Shown here: positions 1-5,965 of the stretch, in pieces | Position numbering within the stretch: position 1 is the stretch's first letter | Layout of the letters: the number at the start of each line of letters is the position of its first letter | Source: Ectopseudomonas composti | GTDB lineage: Bacteria; Pseudomonadota; Gammaproteobacteria; Pseudomonadales; Pseudomonadaceae | Reading direction: 5' to 3' | DNA: 6,229 bases | NCBI GenBank assembly: GCA_946886245.1 | Contig: CAMPIF010000274.1 | Coordinates: 1-6,229 of the forward strand | Translations under genes and position numbers: made by a program | Notes under the pieces: model-generated | Told to the model about the DNA's origin: nothing | The model's database searches: none | The model's input: the letters and a program-made list of their open reading frames with translations, nothing else

Positions 1-467
1 GCCCGGACATCCAGGGCCTGACCTTCGAGCATCTGTACAGCGAGTCGATGAGCCTGGTGGTGCGCCCCGGTCACCCGCTGCTGGCCGCAGGCGCCGCCAC
101 ACTGGGGCGGCTCGGCGATTACCCGCTAGTGTTGCCGACGGCGGGCACCACCATCCGCAAGCACGCCGACAGCCTGTTCGTGCAGTGCGGGGTGACGCCG
201 TCGCGGCAGCGCCTGGAGACCCTGTCGCCGGCGTTGAGTCGGCGCTACGTGCTGTCCGGCGATGCGCTGTGGGTGGCGCCGCAGGACGCGGTGTGCCTGG
301 ACGTGCAGCGTGGCGAGCTGGTCGAGTTGCAAGTGGGCGTGCAGGAACCAGGTGGTTCGGTGGGCATCTGTCGCAACAGCGCGCTGGCCCTGCCGCTGGC
401 TGCCGAGCAGTTCTGCGCGGCGCTGCGTGAGGTGGCCGAAGCCTACCGCGAAGGGTTGTTTGCATAA
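1..467 (+). CDS. pcaQ: PcaQ, LysR-type regulator of pca genes (C-terminal part; 5' end outside the window)
   Basis: Open from the window edge in the frame whose first full codon is at 3, ending at TAA 465-467; about 154 residues are visible of a family near 300, so the N-terminal helix-turn-helix is missing. What remains is the second half of the LysR effector-binding domain (periplasmic-binding-protein fold), including [11 protein letters not shown], a typical stretch of these domains, and a C-terminal [11 protein letters not shown] helix. The PcaQ assignment rests on resemblance to Pseudomonas PcaQ and on position directly upstream of pcaHG on the same strand. In rhizobia PcaQ activates the pca operon in response to carboxymuconate-type intermediates; the same role here is inferred. 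An ATG at 48 lies inside the domain and is not the start. Its stop codon lies within a probable PcaQ operator (463-480). Confidence is high for LysR, good for PcaQ. Confidence 0.85.
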   Translation, partial: PDIQGLTFEHLYSESMSLVVRPGHPLLAAGAATLGRLGDYPLVLPTAGTTIRKHADSLFVQCGVTPSRQRLETLSPALSRRYVLSGDALWVAPQDAVCLDVQRGELVELQVGVQEPGGSVGICRNSALALPLAAEQFCAALREVAEAYREGLFA

Positions 468-480
468 CCACCTGGTTATG
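463..480. promoter_or_regulatory. Probable PcaQ operator (perfect dyad) upstream of pcaHG
   Basis: CATAACCA-CC-TGGTTATG is a perfect inverted repeat with 8-bp arms. Its core, ATAACC-N4-GGTTAT (464-479), matches the PcaQ site described for Sinorhizobium meliloti (ATAACC-N4-GGTTAA, from memory) except for the last base. It includes the pcaQ TAA stop (465-467), and its centre is about 112 bp before the pcaH ATG. No T-run follows directly, so an operator fits better than a terminator. I see no convincing sigma-70 hexamers between 481 and 583, which would suit an activator-dependent promoter. The site's function is inferred. Confidence 0.72.
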
Positions 481-583
481 GTGTGGCGGCGTCTTTTCAA
501 TATTCCCCGCGTCTGCTTTGTCGGAAACTGTGCTTCAGCCTGATTCCAGGTCGACTCCACAATACTCACAACAGGAGCGCACC

Positions 584-1303
584 ATGCCTGCCGAGGACAA
601 CCGCCGTTTCGTCATTCGTGACCGCAACTGGCACCCCAAAGCCCTGACGCCCGATTACAAGACCTCCGTCGCCCGTTCGCCGCGCCAGGCGCTGGTGAGC
701 ATCCCGCAGTCGATCTCCGAGACCACCGGCCCGGACTTCTCGCACCTGAAGTTCGCCGAGCACGACAATGACCTGCTGCTCAACTTCAACAACGGTGGCC
801 TGCCCATCGGCGAGCGCATCCTCGTTTCCGGCCGGGTGATGGATCAGTACGGCAAGCCGATCCCGCATACCCTGGTGGAGATGTGGCAGGCCAACGCCGG
901 CGGCCGCTACCGGCACAAGAACGATCGCTATCTGGCGCCGCTCGACCCCAACTTCGGCGGTGTCGGCCGGGCACTGACCGACAGCGAAGGTCGCTATATC
1001 TTCCGCACCATCAAGCCCGGACCCTATCCGTGGCGCAACAACCCCAACGACTGGCGCCCGGCGCATATCCACTTCTCGCTCAATGGCCCATCGATTTCCA
1101 CTCGGCTGATCACCCAGCTGTATTTCGAGGGTGATCCGTTGATTGCGCTGTGCCCGATCGTCAAGTCCATCGCCAACCCGGACGCGGTACAGACGCTGAT
1201 CGCCAAGCTGGACATGAGCACGGCCAATCCAATGGATTGCCTGGCCTACCGCTTCGACATCGTGCTACGCGGCCAGCGCCAGACCCATTTCGAAAATCGT
1301 TAA
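584..1303 (+). CDS. pcaH: Protocatechuate 3,4-dioxygenase beta subunit
   Basis: Iron(III)-bearing subunit of the intradiol dioxygenase that cleaves protocatechuate to 3-carboxy-cis,cis-muconate in the cytoplasm, together with PcaG. The 239-residue product matches the length of Pseudomonas PcaH. All four Fe ligands fall at the known positions (P. putida mature number plus one for Met): Tyr109 (GGRY), Tyr148 (KPGPYPW), His161 and His163 (RPAHIHF); active-site Arg158 is also present. The start at 584 is chosen because [20 protein letters not shown] matches the family N-terminus and AGGAG at 573-577 lies 6 nt upstream; a TTG at 518 in frame has no support. pcaG follows after 12 nt. Expression is probably driven from the region holding the PcaQ-type dyad. 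Nothing looks damaged, so an active enzyme is expected. Confidence 0.98.
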   Translation: MPAEDNRRFVIRDRNWHPKALTPDYKTSVARSPRQALVSIPQSISETTGPDFSHLKFAEHDNDLLLNFNNGGLPIGERILVSGRVMDQYGKPIPHTLVEMWQANAGGRYRHKNDRYLAPLDPNFGGVGRALTDSEGRYIFRTIKPGPYPWRNNPNDWRPAHIHFSLNGPSISTRLITQLYFEGDPLIALCPIVKSIANPDAVQTLIAKLDMSTANPMDCLAYRFDIVLRGQRQTHFENR

Positions 1304-1308
1304 GGAGG
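1302..1308 (+). promoter_or_regulatory. Ribosome binding site that fixes the pcaG start
   Basis: AAGGAGG begins inside the pcaH stop codon. It leaves 7 nt to the ATG at 1316 but only 1 nt to the in-frame ATG at 1310. The 1316 start is therefore preferred, and it also gives the family N-terminus MPVELLPETPSQTAGPY. Confidence 0.85.
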
Positions 1309-1315
1309 GATGACC

Positions 1316-1924
1316 ATGCCTGTTGAACTGCTGCCGGAAACCCCTTCGCAAACCGCCGGCCCCTACGTCCATATCGGCCTGGCCCTGGCCGCCGCCGGCA
1401 ACCCGACGCGCGAGCAGGAAATCTGGAACCAGATGGCCAGACCCGAGGCGCCGGGCGAGCACATCGTGCTGGTTGGCCATGTCTACGACGGCAACGGCCA
1501 TCTGGTGCGCGACGCCTTCCTTGAACTGTGGCAGGCCGATCACCAGGGCCAGTACGACGAGGATTACGACCCGTCCAAGGCGTTCAACGGTTTCGCTCGT
1601 ACCGCCACCACCTTCGACGCCGGCAGTGAGTGGACCGCTTACACGGTCAAGCCGGGCGTGGTGAACAATGCTGCCGGCGTGCCGATGGCGCCGCACGTGA
1701 ACGTCGCGCTGTTCGCCCGCGGCATCAACATTCACCTCAACACCCGCCTGTACTTCGAAGACGAGGCCGAGGCCAACGCCAAGGATCCGGTGCTGAACCT
1801 GATCGAGCAGCCACAGCGCCGCGAGACGCTGATCGCCAAACGCTGCGAAGTGGACGGCAAGCCGGCGTACCGTTTCGACATCCGCATTCAGGGTGAGGGC
1901 GAGACGGTCTTCTTTGACTTCTGA
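1316..1924 (+). CDS. pcaG: Protocatechuate 3,4-dioxygenase alpha subunit
   Basis: Partner of PcaH; the two form alpha-beta protomers that assemble into a large oligomer, and alpha contributes residues to the active-site pocket. The 202-residue product compares with about 201 in P. putida. The N-terminal PSQTAGPYVHIG (residues 10-21) carries the Thr and Pro that line the pocket. FARGIN (133-138) carries the Arg that I equate with substrate-contacting alpha Arg133. As expected for alpha, the iron site is vestigial: beta's His-X-His corresponds to His127-Val-Asn129, and beta's second Tyr ligand is replaced in VKPGVVNN. There is one extra residue (DAGSEWT) relative to the P. putida sequence I remember, in a loop. 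The start at 1316 is set by the Shine-Dalgarno. The 3' end overlaps the next gene's likely GTG start by 32 nt, suggesting a shared transcript. Confidence 0.97.
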   Translation: MPVELLPETPSQTAGPYVHIGLALAAAGNPTREQEIWNQMARPEAPGEHIVLVGHVYDGNGHLVRDAFLELWQADHQGQYDEDYDPSKAFNGFARTATTFDAGSEWTAYTVKPGVVNNAAGVPMAPHVNVALFARGINIHLNTRLYFEDEAEANAKDPVLNLIEQPQRRETLIAKRCEVDGKPAYRFDIRIQGEGETVFFDF

Positions 1925-2936
1925 GTTGTGCTCGCAGGCCTTGCGCTTCATCGAAGCGCAAGGTCTGCATCTGGACGATGCCCAGCAACGGACGCTCGCC
2001 CGCCTGACCGATTGGTTGCAGGCGCGCATTCGGCCGTCTGGCTGGCGGCGCCGGCCTGCGGCTGGCGCTTACCTGTGGGGCGGTGTCGGGCGTGGCAAGA
2101 GCCTGTTGCTGGCGGCCTTGTTCGAGGCCGCGCCCGTGGCCAGCAAGCGCCGCATGCATGTCCATGCGCTGCTGCAGGACGTGCAGCGCCGTCTGCTGGT
2201 GCATGCCGGCCAGGCTGATCCGCTGCAGCGCGTGGCCGACGAACTGGCCCGCGAGGCACGGCTGCTCTATCTCGATGAATGCCATGTCCATGACATCGGC
2301 GATGCAATCCTGCTCGGGCGCCTGTTGCAGACCCTGATCGAGCGCGACTGCATCCTCCTGTTCAGCTCCAACTACACCCCGGCGCAGTTGTGTCCCAACC
2401 CGCTGTATCACAGTCGTTTCAAACCGTTCGCCGAGCTGCTGCAGCGCCGCTGCCTGGTGCTGCAGATGGAGGCCGGCCCTGACTACCGTGCCCACAGCAC
2501 GCGGCACTGGGGGCTTTACCTGCAAGGCCCTGCCAGATTGCTGGAGGCGCGGCTGGCGCATCTGCCGGCCACGTCTCAGTTGCTTGTGCAGCGCCGTACT
2601 CTGGCACTGCGCGGCATGGATGAACGAACGATCTGGCTGGACTTCGCCGCACTGTGCCGGCAGCCGCTGGCCAGCAGTGACTACCTGCAGCTATGCCAGC
2701 GTTTCGCGCACATCGCCATCGGTGAGTTGCCCGCACTGGGACGTTGCACGCTGGACGAGCAGCAGCGCCTGATCAACTTCATCGACATCGCTTACGACAG
2801 TGCGTGTGAACTCTGGCTGCAAGGCGAGCGCCCTCTCGATGTGCTGTGTGCAGGTGTCTCGCACGGCGACTTTTCCCGTACTCGCAGTCGCTTTGCGCAA
2901 CTGCGCCAAGAACAAGCGGAGAGCCTGGCATGCTAG
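1893..2936 (+). CDS. ZapE/AFG1-family P-loop ATPase, divergent paralogue in the pca operon
   Basis: A 347-residue AAA-type ATPase of the ZapE (bacterial) / AFG1-LACE1 (mitochondrial) family. Visible parts: Walker A GGVGRGKS (63-70), Walker B LLYLDEC (124-130) followed by VHDIGDA, sensor-1-like SSN (158-160), RFKP (175-178), and a C-terminal RTRSRFAQL (329-337) resembling the Arg-rich end of the family. The catalytic residues Lys69, Asp128, Glu129 and Asn160 are kept. The FHRFM box of canonical ZapE is changed to VHALL, and CFDEF is changed to YLDEC, so this is probably not the housekeeping division ZapE. No signal peptide or membrane segment is seen; it is likely cytoplasmic. The start is uncertain: GTG 1893 (inside pcaG) is the longest, TTG 1914 and TTG 1926 are alternatives, and none has a strong Shine-Dalgarno. 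The 3' end overlaps the transporter gene by 7 nt. The partner or substrate is unknown; a link to the dioxygenase or transporter is only suggested by position. Confidence 0.85.
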   Translation: MRARRSSLTSELCSQALRFIEAQGLHLDDAQQRTLARLTDWLQARIRPSGWRRRPAAGAYLWGGVGRGKSLLLAALFEAAPVASKRRMHVHALLQDVQRRLLVHAGQADPLQRVADELAREARLLYLDECHVHDIGDAILLGRLLQTLIERDCILLFSSNYTPAQLCPNPLYHSRFKPFAELLQRRCLVLQMEAGPDYRAHSTRHWGLYLQGPARLLEARLAHLPATSQLLVQRRTLALRGMDERTIWLDFAALCRQPLASSDYLQLCQRFAHIAIGELPALGRCTLDEQQRLINFIDIAYDSACELWLQGERPLDVLCAGVSHGDFSRTRSRFAQLRQEQAESLAC

Positions 2937-3877
2937 CGGTTCTGAGCATTACCGCACCGATCTTCATCCTCATCGGTCTGGGCTTTCTCTCGGCTCGCGT
3001 CGGGCTCGTCAATCGGGAACAGGTGCGCGGCATGGGCACCTTCGTCATCTACTTCGCGCTGCCTGCGCTGGTGTTCAAGGCGCTGGCCGAGCGCAGCCTG
3101 AGCGAGGTGCTCAACGGGCCTTATCTGGCAGCTTACGCGATGGCCTCGCTGAGCCTGTTCGGCATTGGCCTGCTGGTGGCGCGACGTTGGCGCGGTCTGA
3201 ATCTTTCCAGCAGTGCGATCCTGGCCATGGGCATGGCCGTGCCCAATAGCGGCTTCGTCGGTTACCCCATTGCGGTCATGGTGATCGGCCCCACGGCGGC
3301 GCTGGCCATGGCGCTGGGCATGCTGGTGGAAAACCTGCTGATGGTCCCTCTGGCTCTGGCGCTTGCCGAAGCCGGCCAGCAGGGCGGGCGCGGCTGGACG
3401 GTGGTGCGTGAAACGGCGCTGCGCCTGCTGCGCAATCCGCTGATCATCGCCATCGTGCTGGGTCTGGTCATGTCGATGCTGGCGCTGCGTCTGCCGACGG
3501 TTCCGGCACGGGTCATCGACATGCTGGCCGCAGCCTCGGCCCCGGTGGCACTGTTCGTCATCGGCGCCACGCTCAACGGTATGAAAGTCGGCGGCATGGC
3601 GGCGGATCTGGCCCAGACCGCCATCGGCAAATTGATCCTGCATCCGCTGCTGATGTTCGCGGCTTTGGCGCTGGTGCCAGGCATCGACCCGACGCTGATG
3701 GTGGCCGGCCTGCTGTTCGCCAGCGCGCCCATGATGAGCGTGTTCCCGATTCTCGGCCAACGCTTCGGCCTCGAGGAGCGCTGCGCGGCCTCGCTGGTCG
3801 GTTGCACCGTGCTTGCCTTCTTCAGCGTCAGCGCCTTGCTGGTGCTGTTGCGCTGGCAGGGCCTGTTGCCGGGCTGA
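2930..3877 (+). CDS. AEC (auxin efflux carrier) family transporter
   Basis: A 315-residue, very hydrophobic inner-membrane protein of the usual AEC length (about 310, around ten transmembrane segments in two halves). It starts with a membrane segment (AVLSITAPIFILIGLGFL). Family marks are LPALVFKAL (44-52), NSGFVGYP (106-113) with the conserved Asn, Gly and Pro, RNPLIIAI (168-175) at the start of the second half, and SAPVALFVIG (203-212). The start at 2930 is chosen because GGAG at 2918-2921 is 8 nt upstream and it gives the normal N-terminus; an upstream in-frame start at 2846 would add non-family residues inside the ATPase gene. It overlaps the ATPase stop by 7 nt, so translation is probably coupled. 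Characterised relatives move carboxylates such as malonate or auxin. In this operon an aromatic acid or pathway intermediate is a plausible substrate, but the sequence does not show which. Confidence 0.9.
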   Translation: MLAVLSITAPIFILIGLGFLSARVGLVNREQVRGMGTFVIYFALPALVFKALAERSLSEVLNGPYLAAYAMASLSLFGIGLLVARRWRGLNLSSSAILAMGMAVPNSGFVGYPIAVMVIGPTAALAMALGMLVENLLMVPLALALAEAGQQGGRGWTVVRETALRLLRNPLIIAIVLGLVMSMLALRLPTVPARVIDMLAAASAPVALFVIGATLNGMKVGGMAADLAQTAIGKLILHPLLMFAALALVPGIDPTLMVAGLLFASAPMMSVFPILGQRFGLEERCAASLVGCTVLAFFSVSALLVLLRWQGLLPG

Positions 3878-4026
3878 GAGTGGGTGGTGCGCGTGGCGCA
3901 TCTTGCGCGATGCTTATCGCAAGCGGATCAGGCAGCGGGTGATACGCAACCCCTAGGGGGCGCCATGCGCACCTTGCGTTCAGGCATGGCACCTGTGGGA
4001 GACGCTTCAGCGGCGAGTTTTTGGCC

Positions 4027-4043
4027 CTGTAGCCGGGCTACAG
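4027..4043. repeat. 17-bp perfect inverted repeat upstream of the pcaR promoter
   Basis: CTGTAGCC and GGCTACAG are perfect 8-bp arms around a single G. In RNA it would form a 7-bp stem with a 3-nt loop. It is not followed by T residues on either strand, so it is a poor terminator. It ends about 30 bp before the likely pcaR -35. It could be a protein site, a transcript end processed by other means, or a remnant of an intergenic repeat. Confidence 0.5.
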
Positions 4044-4073
4044 AAGTGTCGTGCACTGTTGTGCTCAGCATGT

Positions 4074-4107
4074 TTGCGATTATCGCACGGTGGTTCGATA
4101 ATCGCCT
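4074..4107 (+). promoter_or_regulatory. pcaR promoter with two overlapping PcaR-type operators
   Basis: Site A is the palindrome TGCGAT-T-ATCGCA (4075-4087). Site B is GTTCGATAATCGCCT (4093-4107), which matches 13 of 15 bases of the P. putida PcaR site as I remember it (GTTCGATAATCGCAC). Site cores are CGATTATCG (4077-4085) and CGATAATCG (4096-4104), each the reverse complement of the other, with centres 19 bp apart. They coincide with a good sigma-70 promoter: -35 TTGCGA (4074-4079), 17-bp spacer, -10 GATAAT (4097-4102, 5 of 6). Transcription would start near 4109. PcaR bound here would block polymerase, fitting the known autorepression of pcaR. The promoter assignment is inferred from sequence. 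Confidence 0.75.
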
Positions 4108-4136
4108 GGCGCTGTCCATTTCGTTTCGGAGGCCCC

Positions 4137-4982
4137 ATGAGCGAAACCCGTCCGCCGCTTACCAGTCTTGCTCCGCCGCCCTACGTGTCGCCGGCCAAGC
4201 GTATCGAGGAGTTCGCCGGCGATCCCAATTTCATGACCTCCCTGGCTCGCGGCCTGGCGGTGATCAATGCCTTCCAGGAGCGCAAGCGTCACCTGACCAT
4301 CGCCCAGATCAGCCACCGCACCGAGATTCCTCGCGCCGCCGTGCGCCGCTGCCTCTACAGCCTGATGAAGCTGGGCTACGTCACCACCGACGGGCGCACC
4401 TACTCGCTGCTGCCCAAGGTGTTGACCCTGGGCCACGCCTACCTGTCGTCGACGCCTTTGGCGGTGTCCGCCCAGCCCTACCTCGACCGCCTCAGCGAGC
4501 AACTGCACGAGGCCTGCAACCTGGCCACCCTGGAAGGTGAACAGGTGCTCTATATCGCCCGTTCGGCGATTCCGCAGCGGCTGATCTCGGTGGATCTCAG
4601 TGTCGGCAGCCGCCTGCCGGCCTACTGCACGTCCATGGGCCGTATCCTGCTGGCCGCGCTGGACGACGACCAACTGCAGGACTACCTGGCTCACGCCGAG
4701 CTGCAGCCCAAGACCAGCCGCACCCTGCACACTCCCGAGGCGCTGTGGGAATGCCTGCAGCGCGTGCGTCACCAGGGCTGGTGCGTCGTCGATCAGGAAC
4801 TGGAACAGGGCCTGCGTTCGCTGGCGGTGCCGGTATACGACTCCGCCGGCCACGTGCTGGCGGCGATGAACGTCAGCACCCACGCCGGCCGCGTGCCGGT
4901 CAGCGAGCTGGAGAAGCGCTACCTGCCGCTGATGCTCAGCGCCAGCCGCGAGCTCAGTAGCCAGTTGTTCCGGCCGGCATAG
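4137..4982 (+). CDS. pcaR: PcaR, IclR-family regulator of the beta-ketoadipate pathway
   Basis: A 281-residue IclR-family regulator, close to Pseudomonas PcaR, which responds to beta-ketoadipate, activates pcaIJ and other pca genes, and represses itself. After a proline-rich tail (1-25) comes the winged helix-turn-helix: SLARGLAVINAF (35-46), then LTIAQISHRTEIPRAAVRRC (53-72) with the recognition helix. The effector domain follows: LPAYCTSMGRILLA (160-173) and the IclR signature region VVDQELEQGLRSLAVPV (217-233). The start at 4137 has GGAGG at 4128-4132 and gives MSETRPPLTS; the in-frame TTG at 4059 lies upstream of the promoter and is discarded. The gene stands alone, with its own promoter covered by PcaR-type sites, and pcaIJ follows after a 134-nt control region. 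Apparently intact. Confidence 0.96.
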   Translation: MSETRPPLTSLAPPPYVSPAKRIEEFAGDPNFMTSLARGLAVINAFQERKRHLTIAQISHRTEIPRAAVRRCLYSLMKLGYVTTDGRTYSLLPKVLTLGHAYLSSTPLAVSAQPYLDRLSEQLHEACNLATLEGEQVLYIARSAIPQRLISVDLSVGSRLPAYCTSMGRILLAALDDDQLQDYLAHAELQPKTSRTLHTPEALWECLQRVRHQGWCVVDQELEQGLRSLAVPVYDSAGHVLAAMNVSTHAGRVPVSELEKRYLPLMLSASRELSSQLFRPA

Positions 4983-4995
4983 ACCGGCCTGAAAT

Positions 4996-5030
4996 TGGTT
5001 CGATAATCGCCCGGTAAGGCGATTATCGGA
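4996..5030 (+). promoter_or_regulatory. pcaI control region with paired PcaR-type operators
   Basis: Site C (4996-5011) is the 16-mer TGGTTCGATAATCGCC, identical to 4091-4106 in front of pcaR. Site D (5019-5028) is GCGATTATCG, identical to 4076-4085. Core centres 5005 and 5024 are 19 bp apart. The two sites also form one inverted repeat with 11-bp arms (5001-5011 and 5018-5028) and a 6-nt spacer. A likely -10 is GATTAT (5021-5026), but the base run at the matching -35 position (GTTCGA, 4998-5003) is poor. TTGGTT (4995-5000) is a better hexamer, though 20 bp away. A weak -35 lying in the operator fits activation by PcaR, which is reported to bind both promoter elements at P. putida pcaI. Confidence 0.75.
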
Positions 5031-5042
5031 TTGTTCTCCTCC

Positions 5043-5054
5043 AGGCTGCAGCCT
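5043..5054. repeat. 12-bp perfect palindrome in the pcaI leader
   Basis: AGGCTG/CAGCCT is a perfect 12-bp palindrome. It lies just downstream of the predicted pcaI transcription start (about 5033) and about 60 nt before the pcaI ATG. A role is unknown; with no loop it is more likely a chance palindrome or a protein site than an RNA hairpin. Confidence 0.35.
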
Positions 5055-5116
5055 AAGGTTTAGCCACTTGCCATCGCCTCTCCGGTGGCACCTGCAACCC
5101 AAGCGAGAACAACACG

Positions 5117-5965
5117 ATGGCCGACATCATCACCCTGGGCGAAGCCATTTCGCGCCACGTCAACGACGGCGACTGCGTCGCTCTCGAAGGCTTCACCCAT
5201 TTGATCCCCACTGCCGCCTCCCACGAGCTGATCCGCCAGGGCAAGAAAGACCTGCATCTGGTACGCATGACCCCGGACCTGGTCTACGACCTGCTGATCG
5301 GTGCCGGTTGCGCGCGCAAGCTGACCTTCTCCTGGGGTGGCAACCCCGGCGTCGGCTCGCTGCACCGCCTGCGCGACGCGGTCGAGAAGAAGTGGCCGAA
5401 CGCCCTGGAAATCGACGAGCACAGCCATGCCGACCTGGCCAACTCCTATGTCGCTGGCGCCTCGGGCCTGCCGTTCGCCCTGTTGCGTGCCTATGCCGGC
5501 TCCGACCTGCCGAAGGTCAACCCGAACATCAAGTTCATCGACTGCCCCTTCACCGGCGAGAAGCTGGCGGCCACCCCGGCGGTGCGCCCGGACGTCACCG
5601 TGATCCACGCGCAGAAGGCCGACCGCAAGGGCAACGTGCTGCTGTGGGGCATCCTCGGCGTGCAGAAGGAAGCGGCCCTGGCGGCCAAGCGCTGCATCGT
5701 CACGGTCGAGGAAATCGTCGACGACCTCAAGGCGCCGATGAACGCCTGCGTACTGCCGAGCTGGGCGTTGACCGCCGTCTGCCACGTGCCAGGCGGCGCG
5801 CATCCGTCCTACGCCCACGGCTACTACGAGCGCGACAACCGCTTCTACCAGGCCTGGGACCCGATTGCCCGCGACCGTGAAACCTTCTGCGCCTGGATCG
5901 ATGAATACATCCGTGGCACCGCCGATTTCGCGGCATTCCAGAAAAAGATTGCGGAGGCCAAGTGA
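5117..5965 (+). CDS. pcaI: 3-oxoadipate CoA-transferase subunit A (long, CatI-type)
   Basis: Alpha subunit of succinyl-CoA:3-oxoadipate CoA-transferase, which moves CoA from succinyl-CoA to 3-oxoadipate before thiolysis. The 282-residue product is of the longer type known as CatI in Pseudomonas sp. B13, not the about 231-residue P. putida PcaI. Conserved blocks are LEGFTHLIPTAASHELIRQG (23-42), SWGGNPGVGS (72-81), HSHADLANSYVAGASGLPF and QKADRKGNVLLWGI. The start at 5117 gives MADIITLGEAI; its Shine-Dalgarno is weak (only GAG at 5105-5107). pcaJ overlaps by ATGA (5963-5967), the usual coupling for paired subunits. The position behind PcaR-type operators supports the name pcaI; catI would describe the same protein. 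Catalytic Glu is supplied by the other subunit. Confidence 0.93.
   Translation: MADIITLGEAISRHVNDGDCVALEGFTHLIPTAASHELIRQGKKDLHLVRMTPDLVYDLLIGAGCARKLTFSWGGNPGVGSLHRLRDAVEKKWPNALEIDEHSHADLANSYVAGASGLPFALLRAYAGSDLPKVNPNIKFIDCPFTGEKLAATPAVRPDVTVIHAQKADRKGNVLLWGILGVQKEAALAAKRCIVTVEEIVDDLKAPMNACVLPSWALTAVCHVPGGAHPSYAHGYYERDNRFYQAWDPIARDRETFCAWIDEYIRGTADFAAFQKKIAEAK

Larger units (their letters stand above)
3878..4136 (+). other. Intergenic region with several inverted repeats, no gene seen
   Basis: A 259-nt gap between the transporter and pcaR. It holds a cluster of short perfect inverted repeats: CTTGCG/CGCAAG (3902-3907/3918-3923), the palindrome CCCCTAGGGG (3950-3959), GCCATGC/GCATGGC (3962-3968/3984-3990), and CTGTAGCC-G-GGCTACAG (4027-4043). 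A stretch from 3993 (CTGTGGGAG, then CGCTTCAGCG) resembles decayed Pseudomonas REP-type repeats. The only T-run, TTTTT 4018-4022, follows a weak 3-bp stem, so I do not call an intrinsic terminator. The pcaR promoter and its operators occupy the last part. No supported coding sequence was found. Confidence 0.6.

Noticed and set aside
463..480. Dyad read as the pcaQ transcription terminator
   Set aside because: The gap between arms is only 2 nt and no T-run follows; the match to the PcaQ motif explains it better.
518..583. Upstream TTG start adding 22 residues to PcaH
   Set aside because: It has no Shine-Dalgarno; the family N-terminus and a good ribosome site both point to ATG 584.
2933..3901. 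322-codon minus-strand open frame over the transporter, rich in His and Gln
   Set aside because: The His/Gln richness is what the reverse strand of a Leu/Ala/Met-rich membrane protein gene gives; there is no independent support.
3907..3920. GCGAT-GCT-TATCGC as a third PcaR-type site
   Set aside because: It needs a 3-bp insertion in the core, has no partner 19 bp away and no promoter next to it.
4059..4136. Upstream TTG start for PcaR
   Set aside because: It would lie upstream of the pcaR promoter and operators and add residues unlike the family.
4080..5102. 340-codon minus-strand open frame over pcaR
   Set aside because: It is antisense to pcaR and runs through both PcaR-type operator regions; there is no recognisable domain.
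5068..5880. 270-codon plus-strand frame overlapping pcaI
   Set aside because: It starts with TTG, is Arg/Pro-rich and runs out of frame with the well-supported pcaI.
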